Shown here: positions 61,801 through 63,996 of the stretch, one piece after another
How the letters are laid out: every line of letters begins with the position of its first letter
Numbering within the stretch: the stretch's first letter is position 1
Assembly: GCF_963676685.1 (NCBI RefSeq)
Contig: NC_092355.1
Location: 73,561,176-73,625,175, forward strand
DNA length: 64,000 bases
Reading direction: 5' to 3'
DNA from: Mytilus edulis
Lineage: Eukaryota > Mollusca > Bivalvia > Mytilida > Mytilidae
Notes under the pieces: generated by a model
Database searches by the model: none
Told to the model about the DNA's origin: nothing
The model's input: only the letters and a program-made list of their open reading frames with translations
Translations under genes and position numbers: made by a program

Positions 61801-61968
61801 TTTGATCTGTGTTCTTAGAATAAGTAGTTTTGTAGTTTACCTAGTATTCTACTAGTTTTCATCTGAAATTATCACATACTTGTATCTAATTGTACAATAA
61901 TGGGGAACAAAACCACACATAGGAGACTATTAAGTAAATTTTACCTTATTACAATCCTCCATTATATC
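643..61968 (-). CDS. Ankyrin-repeat Roc-COR (Roco-type) GTPase gene, 12 exons, 3' end beyond window
   Basis: Whole-gene span; exons are listed separately. Joining exons 61945-61968, 57290-57373, 49249-49347, 48595-48690, 48106-48204, 47395-47502, 16527-16598, 11200-11251, 9402-9662, 7126-7581, 4371-4522 and 643-1851 gives 2706 coding bases from the ATG at 61962, exactly 902 codons, no stop, with GT donors and AG acceptors and agreeing phases at every junction. Domain order: ankyrin repeats 7-192, short linker, Roc GTPase from about 240 to 500 with P-loop GKKGAGKTS, DFAG and TWKD motifs, then COR 500-902. Known family: Roco proteins (LRRK, DAPK1, MFHAS1) are GTPases that signal as dimers through COR; ankyrin plus Roc-COR most resembles the DAPK1 arrangement without a visible kinase. 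Likely a cytosolic signalling GTPase; the pathway is not shown. The last exon ends at a donor, so a further C-terminal domain may lie off the left edge. Confidence 0.85.
1852..2640. other. Intron, no feature seen
   Basis: AT-rich sequence without splice-bounded ORFs or clear repeats, apart from a small inverted pair cattcatacaaaatta / taattttgtatgact type around 2535-2565. Confidence 0.5.
2645..2700. repeat. Solo pearl-type terminal hairpin
   Basis: Stem cgcccgt...acgggcg with the tail tataaaaa, plus a small ctgcgctttagcgca hairpin before it. It resembles the ends of the pearl-like elements at 4280-4318 and 38880-38912, but no core repeats are attached. Confidence 0.5.
2674..3012 (+). CDS. 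Acidic low-complexity ORF, doubtful
   Basis: 112 codons, opposite strand to the host gene, inside its last visible intron. After a short basic start the protein is almost all Asp, Glu and Ser, with four copies of a DFIDD-type repeat and an SEDGE repeat. The DNA is a GA-rich imperfect short repeat (gatttcattgatgatg), so the frame could be a microsatellite by-product. It starts inside the solo hairpin, which argues against the annotated start. No family recognised. Confidence 0.25.
   Translation: MFERRRAYKNGKKDYNDNEEQQEDNRESEDGESEDGESDSTESYDLNEEVGDESKDFIDDEDKDFIDDGDEDFIDDDDDEDFIDDEKASSENENEDFSDDEDSDYSEEDTDD
3020..3829. other. Intron, no feature seen
   Basis: AT-rich, no coding or repeat structure recognised. 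Confidence 0.45.
3838..4318 (+). mobile_element. Pearl-like element with exact 160-bp core repeats
   Basis: tcaatagatataaacaattc recurs at 3841, 4001 and 4161, an exact 160-base period over nearly three monomers. Then come gacggacggacggacgga (4239 on) and the end hairpin cgtcccgtctaaaagacggg with tgtataaaa. Pearl elements of bivalves are known for ~160-base core repeats followed by ACGG microsatellite. It ends about 50 bases from the donor of exon 11. Confidence 0.75.
4371..4522 (-). CDS. Exon 11: Roc domain, G4 motif
   Basis: 152 bases, acceptor gactttgtag, donor gtatatga. It encodes FRLWMDSIHCYSRLDEG and then PPVVIVGTWKDAV, the G4 guanine-recognition motif in the form TWKD (residues 488-491; THKD is the more usual form in Roco proteins). 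It exits in phase 0. A pearl-like element ends about 50 bases past its donor. Confidence 0.88.
4940..5570. repeat. Dispersed mussel repeat, full-length-like copy
   Basis: Contains caaagaaagtaacagctata, gaccttcaacaatgagcaaa, cataatcagctatacaagg, cttgggacaggcacatac and cctaacctgggacagtgct, in the order seen in the copies at 32810-34170. The 111-codon open frame inside is not credible as a gene. Confidence 0.6.
5600..6203 (+). mobile_element. Pearl-like element, ~169-bp core repeats
   Basis: Core words agtggaccgtgaaattgggg, taagtttcaagttgattgga and actaccttgaccaaaaactt repeat about three times (near 5620, 5787, 5957). Then comes acggacggacagacgaatgg and the end hairpin gcccctctactattgtaggt / ggggcataaaaa. 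Confidence 0.65.
6204..7125. other. Intron with one pearl-type tail
   Basis: At 6575-6665 is a tail of the same style (gacagacggaaggacgttc, then gtcccccaactttatttgca). The rest is AT-rich with nothing recognised. Confidence 0.45.
7126..7581 (-). CDS. Exon 10: Roc domain insert and G3 motif
   Basis: 456 bases, acceptor ctaatcatag, donor gtaatatc. The first ~95 codons encode a hydrophilic stretch rich in Glu, Lys, Ser, Pro and Gln with no fold visible, lying inside the Roc domain between switch I and G3. The rest encodes the G3 region, FFLWDFAGDEEFYHTHQTFL, then AMYLVVTKL, the usual strand-helix-strand of Roc. The DFAG Asp is residue 412. Confidence 0.9.
7582..9401. other. Intron 9, no gene
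   Basis: AT-rich. A diverged near-repeat occurs at about 8040-8120 and 8200-8290 (aacagaaaac, attgaaa, ctaatta). A fragment of the agatgtggtatgagt family is at 8297. Short open frames near 8911-9199 show no protein character. Confidence 0.5.
9402..9662 (-). CDS. Exon 9: Roc GTPase domain, P-loop (G1)
   Basis: 261 bases, acceptor aattgcag, donor gtatgg. A basic and amphipathic lead runs into the first beta strand and the Walker A motif IRLVVVGKKGAGKTSLIRRL. The segment DVTSTNGIEIHKIKC follows, where Roco proteins carry the switch I region (the Thr of STNGIE is the G2 candidate). It exits with one base over, which matches the next exon. Confidence 0.9.
9663..11199. other. Intron 8, dispersed repeats
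   Basis: A pearl-type tail is at 9878-9950. A reverse-oriented copy of the tgtggtatgattgccaatgag family is at about 10480-10630 (seen as ttattggcaatcatac). No gene. Confidence 0.5.
11200..11251 (-). CDS. Exon 8: linker between ankyrin and Roc domains
   Basis: 52 bases between acceptor aatttttcag and donor gtaaggct. It enters in phase 0 and leaves one base that completes an Asp codon with the next exon. It encodes TVMSEKSSGVNVRQGVE, a polar linker with no domain. The call rests on splice signals and phase agreement on both sides. Confidence 0.75.
11585..12395 (+). mobile_element. Pearl-like element, second copy of the 5600-6203 family
   Basis: Same core words as the copy at 5600-6203, about four diverged monomers. 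Then come cgaacggacgcacgtacgaa and the end tgctcctctactattgaagg / tgggacataaaaac. A fragment of another tail follows (gggacagacggacgattgg, 12340). Confidence 0.65.
12400..12810. repeat. Partial copy of the 33316-33998 repeat
   Basis: Shares ggcccagtagtttcag, aaaagttaacggacgac and gatgagaaaagctcactt with that element, including its 3' hairpin gctcacttgggccaggtgagc. Confidence 0.55.
13020..14037. mobile_element. Tandem-core repeat element, unit 1
   Basis: Six monomers of about 150 bases marked by ccatgaaaatgaggtcaagg, cctgccag..ggacatgtac and cctattgcttatagtat. Then a fixed tail: ccaggtcttctaccttct, a GCC-rich run (gccgtagccgccgtagccgc), ggatcactatccctatg and the hairpin tcgagctttctgcaac / gttgcaggctcgacaaaa. 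Confidence 0.65.
14038..14852. mobile_element. Tandem-core repeat element, unit 2
   Basis: Five monomers of the same kind and the same tail and hairpin (cgagctttctgccactaaag), joined directly to unit 1. Confidence 0.65.
14853..15350. other. Spacer between repeat units
   Basis: Non-repeat sequence with a 61-codon open frame at 14908-15093 of no known family, then a fragment (15120-15310) of the 33316-33998 repeat family. Confidence 0.4.
15351..16062. mobile_element. Tandem-core repeat element, unit 3
   Basis: Four monomers and the same end: aggtcttatcccttctgaaa, gccgcagccaccgccagatc, and hairpin ttctgcgacagaagtcgcagg. More diverged than units 1 and 2. Confidence 0.6.
16063..16526. other. Intron, no feature seen
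   Basis: AT-rich sequence before exon 7's donor. Nothing recognised. Confidence 0.5.
16527..16598 (-). CDS. Exon 7: terminal ankyrin half-repeat
   Basis: 72 bases, 24 codons, phase 0: GETPYDLAAQRKMGQYEEVM then EYLQ. The GETPYDLAA start is typical of the last ankyrin repeat before a linker. Acceptor tgtatttcag, donor gtacatat. It is 30.8 kb from the previous exon, but phase and protein pattern continue cleanly. Confidence 0.85.
17080..17342. repeat. 29-bp minisatellite, block 1
   Basis: Variant units of the form cctcctatatctgtatac with ccacaccac or ccaaccata joints, some lengthened to tgtatatac. Block ends exactly at the hAT-like insertion. Confidence 0.85.
18238..18395. repeat. Foldback hairpin (MITE-like), ~158 bp
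   Basis: Left arm agtaaaagttcaatgataag and its inverted match end both sides, continuing through the ttaatatt region and aaaagacctcc/gaggtctttt. A second inner stem (acaaaaaggg / ccctttttgt; gatccccc / ggggatt) closes on a small GC loop near 18315. Almost the whole segment folds on itself. No target duplication was found. Confidence 0.65.
18647..18921 (+). repeat. Ngaro split direct repeat A1
   Basis: Starts near aacatttgttgtaaataaaa and ends at aatttatctgaaaa. Over about 275 bases it matches A2 at 23091-23384 with only scattered changes, apart from one ~19-base internal duplication in A2. Confidence 0.85.
19067..19692 (+). pseudogene. SGNH/GDSL-type hydrolase ORF of the Ngaro element, broken
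   Basis: SGNH hydrolases are esterases that use a Ser-Asp-His triad; hydrolase ORFs of this type are known passengers of Ngaro-like elements. An ATG at 19067 opens MVRRALIFGNS, the block I position (usually GDS), followed at once by a stop at 19100. The same frame then reads on through RGWLNLGLDGTYIQ before a shift near 19190-19210. The frame from there to 19692 holds block III (VFLQVGGNDLSS) and block V (DKVHLNDEGM, with the Asp-x-x-His pair). The blocks are in the right order, so this was once a full domain. The stop and frameshift make it a pseudogene. Confidence 0.7.
19832..19921 (+). repeat. Short tandem repeat, ~21 bp unit, about 4-5 copies
   Basis: Unit ggttgtgcttatatgcac repeated about four times with changes (agtatgcac, atacgcac), in the spacer between the hydrolase and gag ORFs of the Ngaro element. 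Each unit holds the inverted pair gtgc/gcac, so it could form small hairpins in RNA. Confidence 0.7.
20424..21350 (+). CDS. Ngaro gag-like protein
   Basis: 308 codons. The first 40 residues are very basic (MPKQKSRTRRKA and RRRKTRRAVP) and probably bind nucleic acid. The middle is Ser/Asn-rich and low in structure. The C-terminal third carries the conserved block seen in gag-like ORFs of DIRS-order elements: IHQWTNAFDIFMSIYLEK, LIKYGFNVRSLCK, AAKVYDEKFRKI and NDELWRSAALY. Structural protein of the retroelement particle is the inferred role. The start is preceded by ttttttatag, which could be a splice acceptor or chance. The frame ends at the breakpoint of the inverted reverse-transcriptase segment, so the last few residues may not be original. 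Confidence 0.7.
   Translation: MPKQKSRTRRKAAPQSIEEDVPNLVEEQSEIPPLYRPPVRRRKTRRAVPETITEQPSVPTANDIADALFRKFESSGVQLVKDNTAVPINDLTGMLSSSSTQPENSSNNDSQGQMLAAFKPPLSSDPNINTSSDGELLNSNSYAENPYACDMLRHSIPLYYHVSSKVKSDVWCDNYVNFALLIPSNIDDTCNESTLFENLNITISNRKSNKELLFIHQWTNAFDIFMSIYLEKNLRSARALIKYGFNVRSLCKSLGFQAAKVYDEKFRKIRKILGLQWNQINDELWRSAALYERQSDFSGQNKKSYAKT
21351..21856 (-). pseudogene. Inverted fragment of Ngaro reverse transcriptase
   Basis: On the strand opposite to gag and recombinase. It encodes the second half of a DIRS-type reverse transcriptase: the catalytic box as YGVSHLLDDFFFVG (YxDD-type, first position changed to Leu), then LADKLGVPIKSEKTQLP, TIYGIEIDS and the thumb-like SLRELQSLLGLLNFACGVI and PGRAFLRRLFDL. 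The fingers before the catalytic box and all of RNase H are absent. Breakpoints near 21350 and 21856 join directly to gag and to the recombinase, showing a local inversion with deletion. Confidence 0.75.
21822..22388 (+). CDS. Tyrosine recombinase, C-terminal catalytic domain (Ngaro)
   Basis: 188 codons. Catalytic residues of the tyrosine recombinase family are in place: Arg31 in AYFCFLRIGE, a candidate catalytic Lys around 68-80, His146-x-x-Arg149 in KGHSFRIGAAT, Trp172 in GRWKS (in the position of the second His) and nucleophile Tyr180 in QHYIQ. In these retroelements it integrates the circular cDNA. The first ~14 residues come from the inverted reverse-transcriptase segment; genuine recombinase sequence starts near VLLKAMMSTAYF. 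The N-terminal DNA-binding domain is missing, so the protein is truncated though its active site looks intact. Confidence 0.8.
   Translation: MVKALPKVIVGIYNQVLLKAMMSTAYFCFLRIGEIAVKTESEIYRVIQREDIKFERVNGHVSIMTITMKFYKHSNIQSKTLSIARRPENYLCPVKAIEEYLRLQNCPHGPLFRFKCGKPVSGFYFNSSLKSLLNFVGLDTNFYKGHSFRIGAATSAAARGVPLALIQSMGRWKSNAFQHYIQLDNFHT
22427..22795 (+). repeat. Five spaced copies of a ~22-nt motif in the Ngaro 3' region
   Basis: The motif gaggtcaacatgg(c/t)ttgct occurs near 22428, 22482, 22566, 22689 and 22775, always in the same direction, spaced 54-123 bases apart with unrelated DNA between. The related words caacatgaggtcaagg lie in the A repeats. Spacing and conservation suggest a bound site in DNA or RNA; the function is unknown. 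Confidence 0.7.
22861..23090 (+). repeat. Ngaro split direct repeat B1
   Basis: 230 bases from tgtggcactttttcaacccc to ttagctgacaaaat, nearly identical to B2 at 23566-23795. Directly followed by A2. Confidence 0.85.
23091..23384 (+). repeat. Ngaro split direct repeat A2
   Basis: Copy of A1. It differs by an extra tandem copy of tcaacatgaggtcaaggac near 23191-23230. It abuts B1 directly. About 180 bases with no match to A1 separate it from B2. Confidence 0.85.
23566..23795 (+). repeat. Ngaro split direct repeat B2 (3' end of element)
   Basis: Second copy of B1, same length, a handful of substitutions. Marks the right end of the retroelement; the sequence past 23796 matches none of the repeats. 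Confidence 0.85.
23796..26096. other. AT-rich right part of the hAT-like element, no gene
   Basis: No coding sequence is visible. It holds a poly-C run near 24587, a possible tRNA-derived SINE at about 25137-25380, and the right subterminal AATTAC/GTAATT-rich zone from about 25920. Confidence 0.6.
25137..25380 (+). mobile_element. Possible tRNA-derived SINE remnant
   Basis: Contains tggttggtctcgtatgg, which resembles a pol III A box, and a hairpin ccgctctc/gagagcgg around ggcgttcgcctc. A tail (tgtgtccgggtcaggtg, cttcctgcgaac) follows. The B box is not intact. Judged from pattern only. Confidence 0.35.
26097..27354. repeat. 29-bp minisatellite, block 2
   Basis: About 43 units of consensus tatatctgtataccccatcc plus acaccctcc, with many substitutions. 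Begins with the right target duplication of the hAT-like element and ends with ctgta at the left edge of the next insertion. A 29-base period keeps all three plus-strand frames open, giving 300-codon frames that are not genes. Confidence 0.9.
28254..28650. repeat. 21-bp tandem array built on the palindrome AGATATCT
   Basis: Core unit agatatcttataaagtttat plus a, repeated in strict 21-base register for about five copies (28287-28400), then diverging copies. The word agatatct occurs about fifteen times in 400 bases and again about four times at 29095-29190. The minus strand shows an open frame of seven-residue repeats as a by-product. Confidence 0.85.
28913..29074. mobile_element. Hairpin MITE, ~160 bp
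   Basis: Inverted arms gattccaccactaaatctcg and its partner ending ggagcggtagaatc, continuing through gtgtaatacgatatttatcc on both sides. A short loop lies around gctcgggcaagcc. Nearly the whole length is palindromic. Confidence 0.7.
29545..30200. repeat. 29-bp minisatellite, block 3
   Basis: About 22 units, rich in the variant tatatttgtataccctattt. Starts with the right 5-base duplication of the element before it. Fades out near 30200 in tttatatacctatatgaag. Confidence 0.9.
30201..31319. other. Interruption between minisatellite blocks, no gene seen
   Basis: AT-rich DNA with no recognised gene and no clear inverted ends. A small inverted pair (aggtcatt/aatgacct) lies at 30225-30330, and a stretch at about 30600-30680 (gattgatttttggttgc, gtggcaaatatttcatgc) matches dispersed copies near 24720 and 40800. 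Confidence 0.5.
31320..31595. repeat. 29-bp minisatellite, block 4
   Basis: About 9 units, from ccatccacaccctcc to ctatatctttata, in register with the other blocks. Confidence 0.85.
31596..32800. other. Non-coding AT-rich stretch with a short ~40-bp imperfect repeat
   Basis: At 31745-31900 the words tctggttctaaaccttggtt, ccgggttctttggtt and ttggttccatctgggttct recur four to five times as an imperfect repeat. The rest shows nothing recognisable. Confidence 0.5.
32810..34170. mobile_element. Composite of dispersed mussel repeats, one inserted in another
   Basis: Two tandem copies of a family with landmarks agatgtggcatgagtg, ctctccacaaga, cggccttcaacaatga, agtcagctataaaaggc, cttgacttgggacaggca and gttagcggg. 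The first spans 32810-33130 and the second 33130-33315 plus 33999-34170. The second copy is split by the 33316-33998 element. The same family occurs at about 4940-5570 and, in part, at 40610-40760. Confidence 0.65.
33316..33998. mobile_element. Dispersed repeat with hairpin at each end
   Basis: Begins with the small hairpin aggctctaaagagcct followed by gtgtcgctcacc. Ends with the hairpin aagctcacttggccc / gggccaggtgagctt. Inside are phrases (ggcccagtagtttcag, gatgagaaaagctcac) also present at 12400-12800 and in part at 15120-15310. No protein. Cleanly interrupts the surrounding repeat between atgtacaaa and aaatgaac. Confidence 0.6.
34171..36431. other. Dispersed-repeat-rich non-coding stretch
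   Basis: No gene seen. Near-duplicate segments at about 35300-35410 and 35670-35775 share aagtcatagtctggtca and gagttcc. At 35450 is a copy of the agatatggtatgattgcca family. The segment 35090-35220 (ccccgccctgaggcgggtt) looks like another dispersed repeat. Confidence 0.5.
36432..36514. repeat. 29-bp minisatellite, block 5
   Basis: About three units (ccacatcctcccatatgtg onward), cut off after cctccta by the TA-target element. Confidence 0.8.
37089..37811. mobile_element. CAG-ended MITE, ~720 bp, 5-bp target duplication
   Basis: Inverted ends CAGTCAGGGGCATTACTT plus aaacaagtaa on both sides, matching perfectly over about 26 bases. Perfect 5-base duplication cttat at 37084-37088 and 37812-37816. 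AT-rich body with no ORF. Confidence 0.75.
38440..38912 (+). mobile_element. Pearl-like element
   Basis: Starts near aacaagtgaaactgcgagct. Two core monomers of about 185 bases follow (cacggtat.gctgac, gttcctgagaaaaatgtgac, gtgttcggtaaac). Then comes an ACGG-type run (gacggacggacggactg) and the end hairpin taccccccctttttaaaagc / gcgggggtata. Confidence 0.65.
39845..39990. mobile_element. Small GGATCC-ended palindromic MITE
   Basis: Ends gaggtggatccaacc and cctggatccgccac are inverted copies. Inside are three inverted or direct copies of gggggttcc / ggaaccct. It interrupts a zone of gcgcaatagca words (39730-40085). Confidence 0.55.
40610..41420. mobile_element. Cluster of dispersed SINE-like repeats
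   Basis: 40610-40760 has agatgtggtatgagtgcca, tataggtcaaagtatggt and cttcaacg. 40800-40990 matches a family also at 24720-24910 (gccactagaaaatgagg, tagggacagaaat). 41150-41320 is a distinct unit with accataaatggctgacccg, cttgcacgtaaaaggcac and gccgctacaaggcagc. No ORFs are credible. Confidence 0.5.
42067..43688. mobile_element. CAG-ended element, ~1.6 kb, 5-bp target duplication
   Basis: Inverted ends CAGAGCTCCAGATAAG are perfect. The 5-base duplication atagt lies at 42062-42066 and 43689-43693. Subterminal tttttaattgcatt words occur in both halves. No transposase. It carries an inner MITE at 42767-43236. Confidence 0.7.
42767..43236. mobile_element. MITE with AGGTGTCAGACCACCAATT ends, 470 bp
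   Basis: Perfect 19-base inverted ends around an AT-rich body without ORFs. A target duplication could not be settled. Confidence 0.65.
44428..45050. repeat. 105-bp tandem repeat, about 6 copies
   Basis: The word tgtgcaatcctagctcaac recurs near 44440, 44545, 44649, 44754 and 44858, giving a 104-105 base period, with a degenerate sixth copy. Each unit holds acgtactttcaact, tctagtgagcatattgtatg and gttagcttatcgtgacat. It lies directly inside the right long inverted arm. Because 105 is a multiple of three, a 72-codon frame stays open by accident. Confidence 0.85.
45753..47285. repeat. 29-bp minisatellite, block 6 (largest and most regular)
   Basis: About 52 units of tatatctgtataccccatcc plus acaccctcc, more uniform than the other blocks. 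A higher-order pattern mixes in the variant acattctcctagatctg about every four to six units, and ataaatgaata... variants near 46710, 47000 and 47230. It ends about 110 bases before exon 6 of the Roco gene. Confidence 0.92.
47395..47502 (-). CDS. Exon 6: ankyrin repeat 5
   Basis: 108 bases, 36 codons, phase 0. It encodes SDGETALHIAAKRGYLQITR followed by CLVEQGRASPLVTTRQ, a canonical TALHIAA ankyrin repeat. Acceptor atattatag, donor gtaatat. Its downstream intron is the 30.8-kb one carrying the 29-bp minisatellite and the nested transposons. Confidence 0.9.
48106..48204 (-). CDS. Exon 5: ankyrin repeat 4
   Basis: 99 bases, 33 codons, phase 0: YGQTALMKAARGGRLEICSL then IDRGCKIDITE. Third copy of the duplicated exon unit, more diverged than exons 3 and 4. 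Acceptor attattccag, donor gtatgtta. Confidence 0.9.
48595..48690 (-). CDS. Exon 4: ankyrin repeat 3
   Basis: 96 bases, 32 codons, one codon shorter than its neighbours at the start (FRGTALMYAAIGGHLEICRL). Same splice signals as exons 3 and 5. It ends in the same IDRGCKIDITN sequence as exon 3, showing recent duplication or gene conversion. Confidence 0.88.
49249..49347 (-). CDS. Exon 3: ankyrin repeat 2
   Basis: 99 bases, 33 codons, one full ankyrin repeat in phase 0: GGTALMYAASEGHLEICRLL followed by IDRGCKIDITN. Acceptor attattccag, donor gtatgtta. Nearly identical to the next two exons, and the introns around it are also near-copies, so it arose by tandem duplication of an exon plus intron unit. 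Confidence 0.9.
49890..57202. repeat. 55-bp tandem array, ~7.3 kb, ~130 copies
   Basis: Unit tgtacaatctgttatgttct plus gaagtaacttgtagttgtat plus gttttatactgcttg, 55 bases, with 54-base variants lacking one T. Blocks of units recur as higher-order copies (51291-51542, 51948-52199, 52220-52471, 54030-54281 are nearly identical). Copies from 55700 on are more diverged. The last ~400 bases switch to a 48-base variant (ttatgttctaaagtaaattg...). It fills the intron between exons 2 and 3. Open frames within it are by-products. Confidence 0.95.
57290..57373 (-). CDS. Exon 2: ankyrin repeat 1
   Basis: 84 bases, phase 0 on both sides, donor gtaagtg and acceptor ttttacttacag. It encodes 28 residues with the ankyrin pattern (YTAAEDGDIETLKLCLENGADI). 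It sits alone between two introns filled with different tandem arrays (38-bp upstream, 55-bp downstream). Confidence 0.88.
57374..58440. other. Intron 1, proximal part, no feature
   Basis: AT-rich intron sequence between exon 2 and the 38-bp array. No ORF or repeat of note apart from a short near-repeat of aggtccacacctt / aaaggtccaaac near 57728. Confidence 0.5.
58447..61688. repeat. 38-bp tandem array, ~3.2 kb, ~85 copies
   Basis: Unit gtgtcacccgtgttatgagt plus agaagataagacaagtaa, 38 bases. Subtypes differ at the joint (acaagtaa, acaatcaa, acgattaa) and at ccgtg/ccatg. Groups of subtypes recur in the same order, for example the run from about 58657 again near 60421. Units at the right end (61480-61690) are the most diverged. 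Fills the intron between exons 1 and 2. Confidence 0.95.
61945..61968 (-). CDS. Exon 1 (coding): start codon microexon
   Basis: A 24-base exon between acceptor attttcag and donor gtaaaatt. It contains ATG (61962-61960) and encodes MEDCNK, which joins in phase 0 to KLYTAAEDGD of the next exon. A short acidic lead straight into an ankyrin repeat is a normal N-terminus. An upstream non-coding exon is implied by the acceptor. The exon is very short, so the call rests on splice signals and frame only. Confidence 0.6.
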
Positions 61969-62975
61969 CTGAAAATACAAAAGAAAAATTATATTCAATA
62001 TATACTGTTGAGTTATTATTGAGGTACATGTATTATAGTTACTGCCAATTAAAAATACATGATCATTATTGGATGTAATATACTAATTTTAATTAAATAA
62101 TAATATCATTGTAACAGTCATTTATCTCAACTTTTCTGTACTATTAAAAAAGTTTATAAACTGAACTCATACCCTATAGGATCTGATCACATACCTAAAT
62201 GAGGTACAAATGTATTCTACAAGCAGGATGTGACTCTTTCCATCGAACACTAGAACATCTATTGCACTTTCCAAGACCTAAGAATTTCAAAAGTTTTATT
62301 TACCAGCTTGAACACACATAAAACAAGAAATAATTGTAACAGGATGCTGTTACGAAGTCTCCCAAACAAAGCTCCCAGAACTCATATTTCCCATGGTTCC
62401 CTGACATTGGTCAAGGTCTAGCACACATTGGTTTGGTCTAGTATATATATATATATATATATGCACAAACAACAAAGAACAAATACCAAAGATATGAATC
62501 TTTACGAAAAAAGGTGAAGGCTTCATCAATAAATATTTGAAATGATGAACAGGAATATATATGGGTTAGCGGTGGGAATTTAGACCTTTTACAAAAGGGG
62601 GTTTGATCCCTAGGGGTCTGGCCCTTTATTTCATTTGATTTTGTTTTTTATGTCCCATACAACAATATATAATGGTTAAGGGGTGGGGATCTTGATTGTT
62701 TTATGAACTCTTTGGTACTACCTCTGTAATTTTTCATATTTTAGCTGTCAGATCTCACTTGCTAATAAAGAATTTAATGACAATGAAAATTCGAAATGAT
62801 TATATTTTGTAACGAGTTTTGCTTTACTCTTATTTTAAGGTAAATCTAGATAAAGGTCATTGTTGAAAACCTTTTTATGAAAATCCTTGGTATGATTGAA
62901 TCTTTCTATTTATTGGAAACTGTCTCATTTGCACTTAAGTTTATAATTCTTACCGTTTCATGTAAAAAATTCACT
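61969..62975. other. Upstream region of the Roco gene and Helentron 3' side
   Basis: AT-rich, with a (TA)n run at 62440-62461 and the possible leader exon 62195-62277. A promoter could not be identified. The stretch presumably also contains the undefined 3' end of the Helentron. Confidence 0.4.
62195..62277 (-). other. Possible 5' non-coding exon of the Roco gene
   Basis: 83 bases bounded by acceptor gaaattcttag and donor gtatgtga on the minus strand, just upstream of the start exon. It is open in one frame, but splicing to the next exon in that frame meets a stop before the ATG, so it would be untranslated leader. Splice-like signals are the only evidence. Confidence 0.3.
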
Positions 62976-63383
62976 TTAATCAAAATAAATCTGTACAACA
63001 TCATGAAAACTATAATATATAGGAATAACTGTACATGTTAGACATTTGTCAAAGTTCTTAACAAAGGTTAAGTCTAGACAGCTGCCAGACTCTGTAGTCA
63101 TCTGTTGTACTATTTGTTTGTAGCCATAGTTTGTCAAGAGTTCAAGAATTTTTGAATTTAACTGAAACACATTGTCATTGAAATCTCCCATTATTGCAAC
63201 TGGCAAATTTTCTTTACTATCTACTTCATCTAGTAGATGAACTAAGTTATGACAGAACAGTTGTAGTGGATAAACTGGAGGTCTATAAATATTGATGAGA
63301 ATAAGTTTGGTTGGTTTTTCTATCTGGATAGCAACATATTCTATATTTACAGCTGAGTATTGTTTTTTAGAAAAAATGTACAT
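62976..63383 (-). pseudogene. Helentron protein: second half of endonuclease
   Basis: Continues the endonuclease in a different frame: VAIQIEKPTKLILINIYRPP, then VAIMGDFNDNV with the GDFN catalytic Asp/Asn, GSCLDLTFV, and YYSFHDVVQIYF close to the stop, where EEP enzymes have their SDH motif (here Ser-Phe-His-Asp). The stop at 62976 is a natural C-terminus for the family. The ATG at the frame's start is not a real start. Confidence 0.7.
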
Positions 63384-63996
63384 CCTTGTGAACTAATGTG
63401 GCAACTCCTCCTCGTTCAGCTGCAGCTAGTGTACTGTATGGTGAGGTTGATGATGTGTATGCTTCTGATCTTGATTTAGAACATAGTATAAAGTCTGGTA
63501 ATAATGACGGTGGTAAATAAGTTTTCTTCTTTAACCATGTTTCATTAAAGCAAATAATATCTGCATTTTTCATAATTGTTGCATGTGTTATATCTTCTTT
63601 GTGTGGTAGAAGTCCCTCTGTATTGTGGAAGGTAACAGTCAATGAGTGTTCAATTGAAGGTTCAGTTGAAGATTTTGATAGGTGGAAGGATTCCATTGAA
63701 TCTAGAGCTATAGTTATATCTTCTGAAGCATAAATTACTTTAGGATCAAAGTCTATAATGTGCATACCTTTTAGTGATGAAACTCTGCTAAGTGCTACGT
63801 ATGCCATTCCTGGTGCAAATGTTCTTTTAAGCGACACAACAATTTCTTTTACTGTCATTCCCTGAACCTTGTGGATAGTTGCTGCCCATCCAAGTCTGAG
63901 TGGCAGTTGTTTTCTTGTTACATTCTTCCCATGTAAAACTTCTTCAACTGGGGATATTCGTACAGAATCTTTTGGTAAAGATTTTGTTAATGCCAA
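63367..63996 (-). pseudogene. Helentron protein: Pif1-like helicase motifs V-VI and first half of endonuclease
   Basis: The open frame enters from the right edge. Helicase landmarks: LRLGWAATIHKVQGMT (motif V type) and MAYVALSRVSSLKG (motif VI, with the arginine finger region). After a ~60-residue joint comes the endonuclease: FHNTEGLLPHKEDI, DIICFNETWL with the catalytic Glu, and AERGGVATLVHKD. The frame stops at 63367, in the middle of the endonuclease fold, where the next frame takes over by a one-base shift in a TTTTTT/AAAAAA tract. The inactivating break means this copy is probably dead, unless it is an assembly error. Confidence 0.75.

Larger units (their letters stand above)
62976..63996 (-). 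mobile_element. Helentron (Helitron2-type), C-terminal helicase plus endonuclease, truncated by window edge
   Basis: Two adjoining minus-strand frames encode the end of a Pif1-like SF1 helicase fused to an endonuclease/exonuclease/phosphatase fold. In known Helitron-superfamily elements this helicase-endonuclease fusion marks Helentrons. The N-terminal Rep domain and most of the helicase lie past the right edge. The 3' terminus should lie between about 62300 and 62975, but no terminal hairpin was firmly found; a (TA)n run is at 62440-62461. Confidence 0.75.

Noticed and set aside
62195-62277. Coding exon upstream of the ATG exon
   Set aside because: In its only open frame, splicing to 61945-61968 meets a stop before the start codon.
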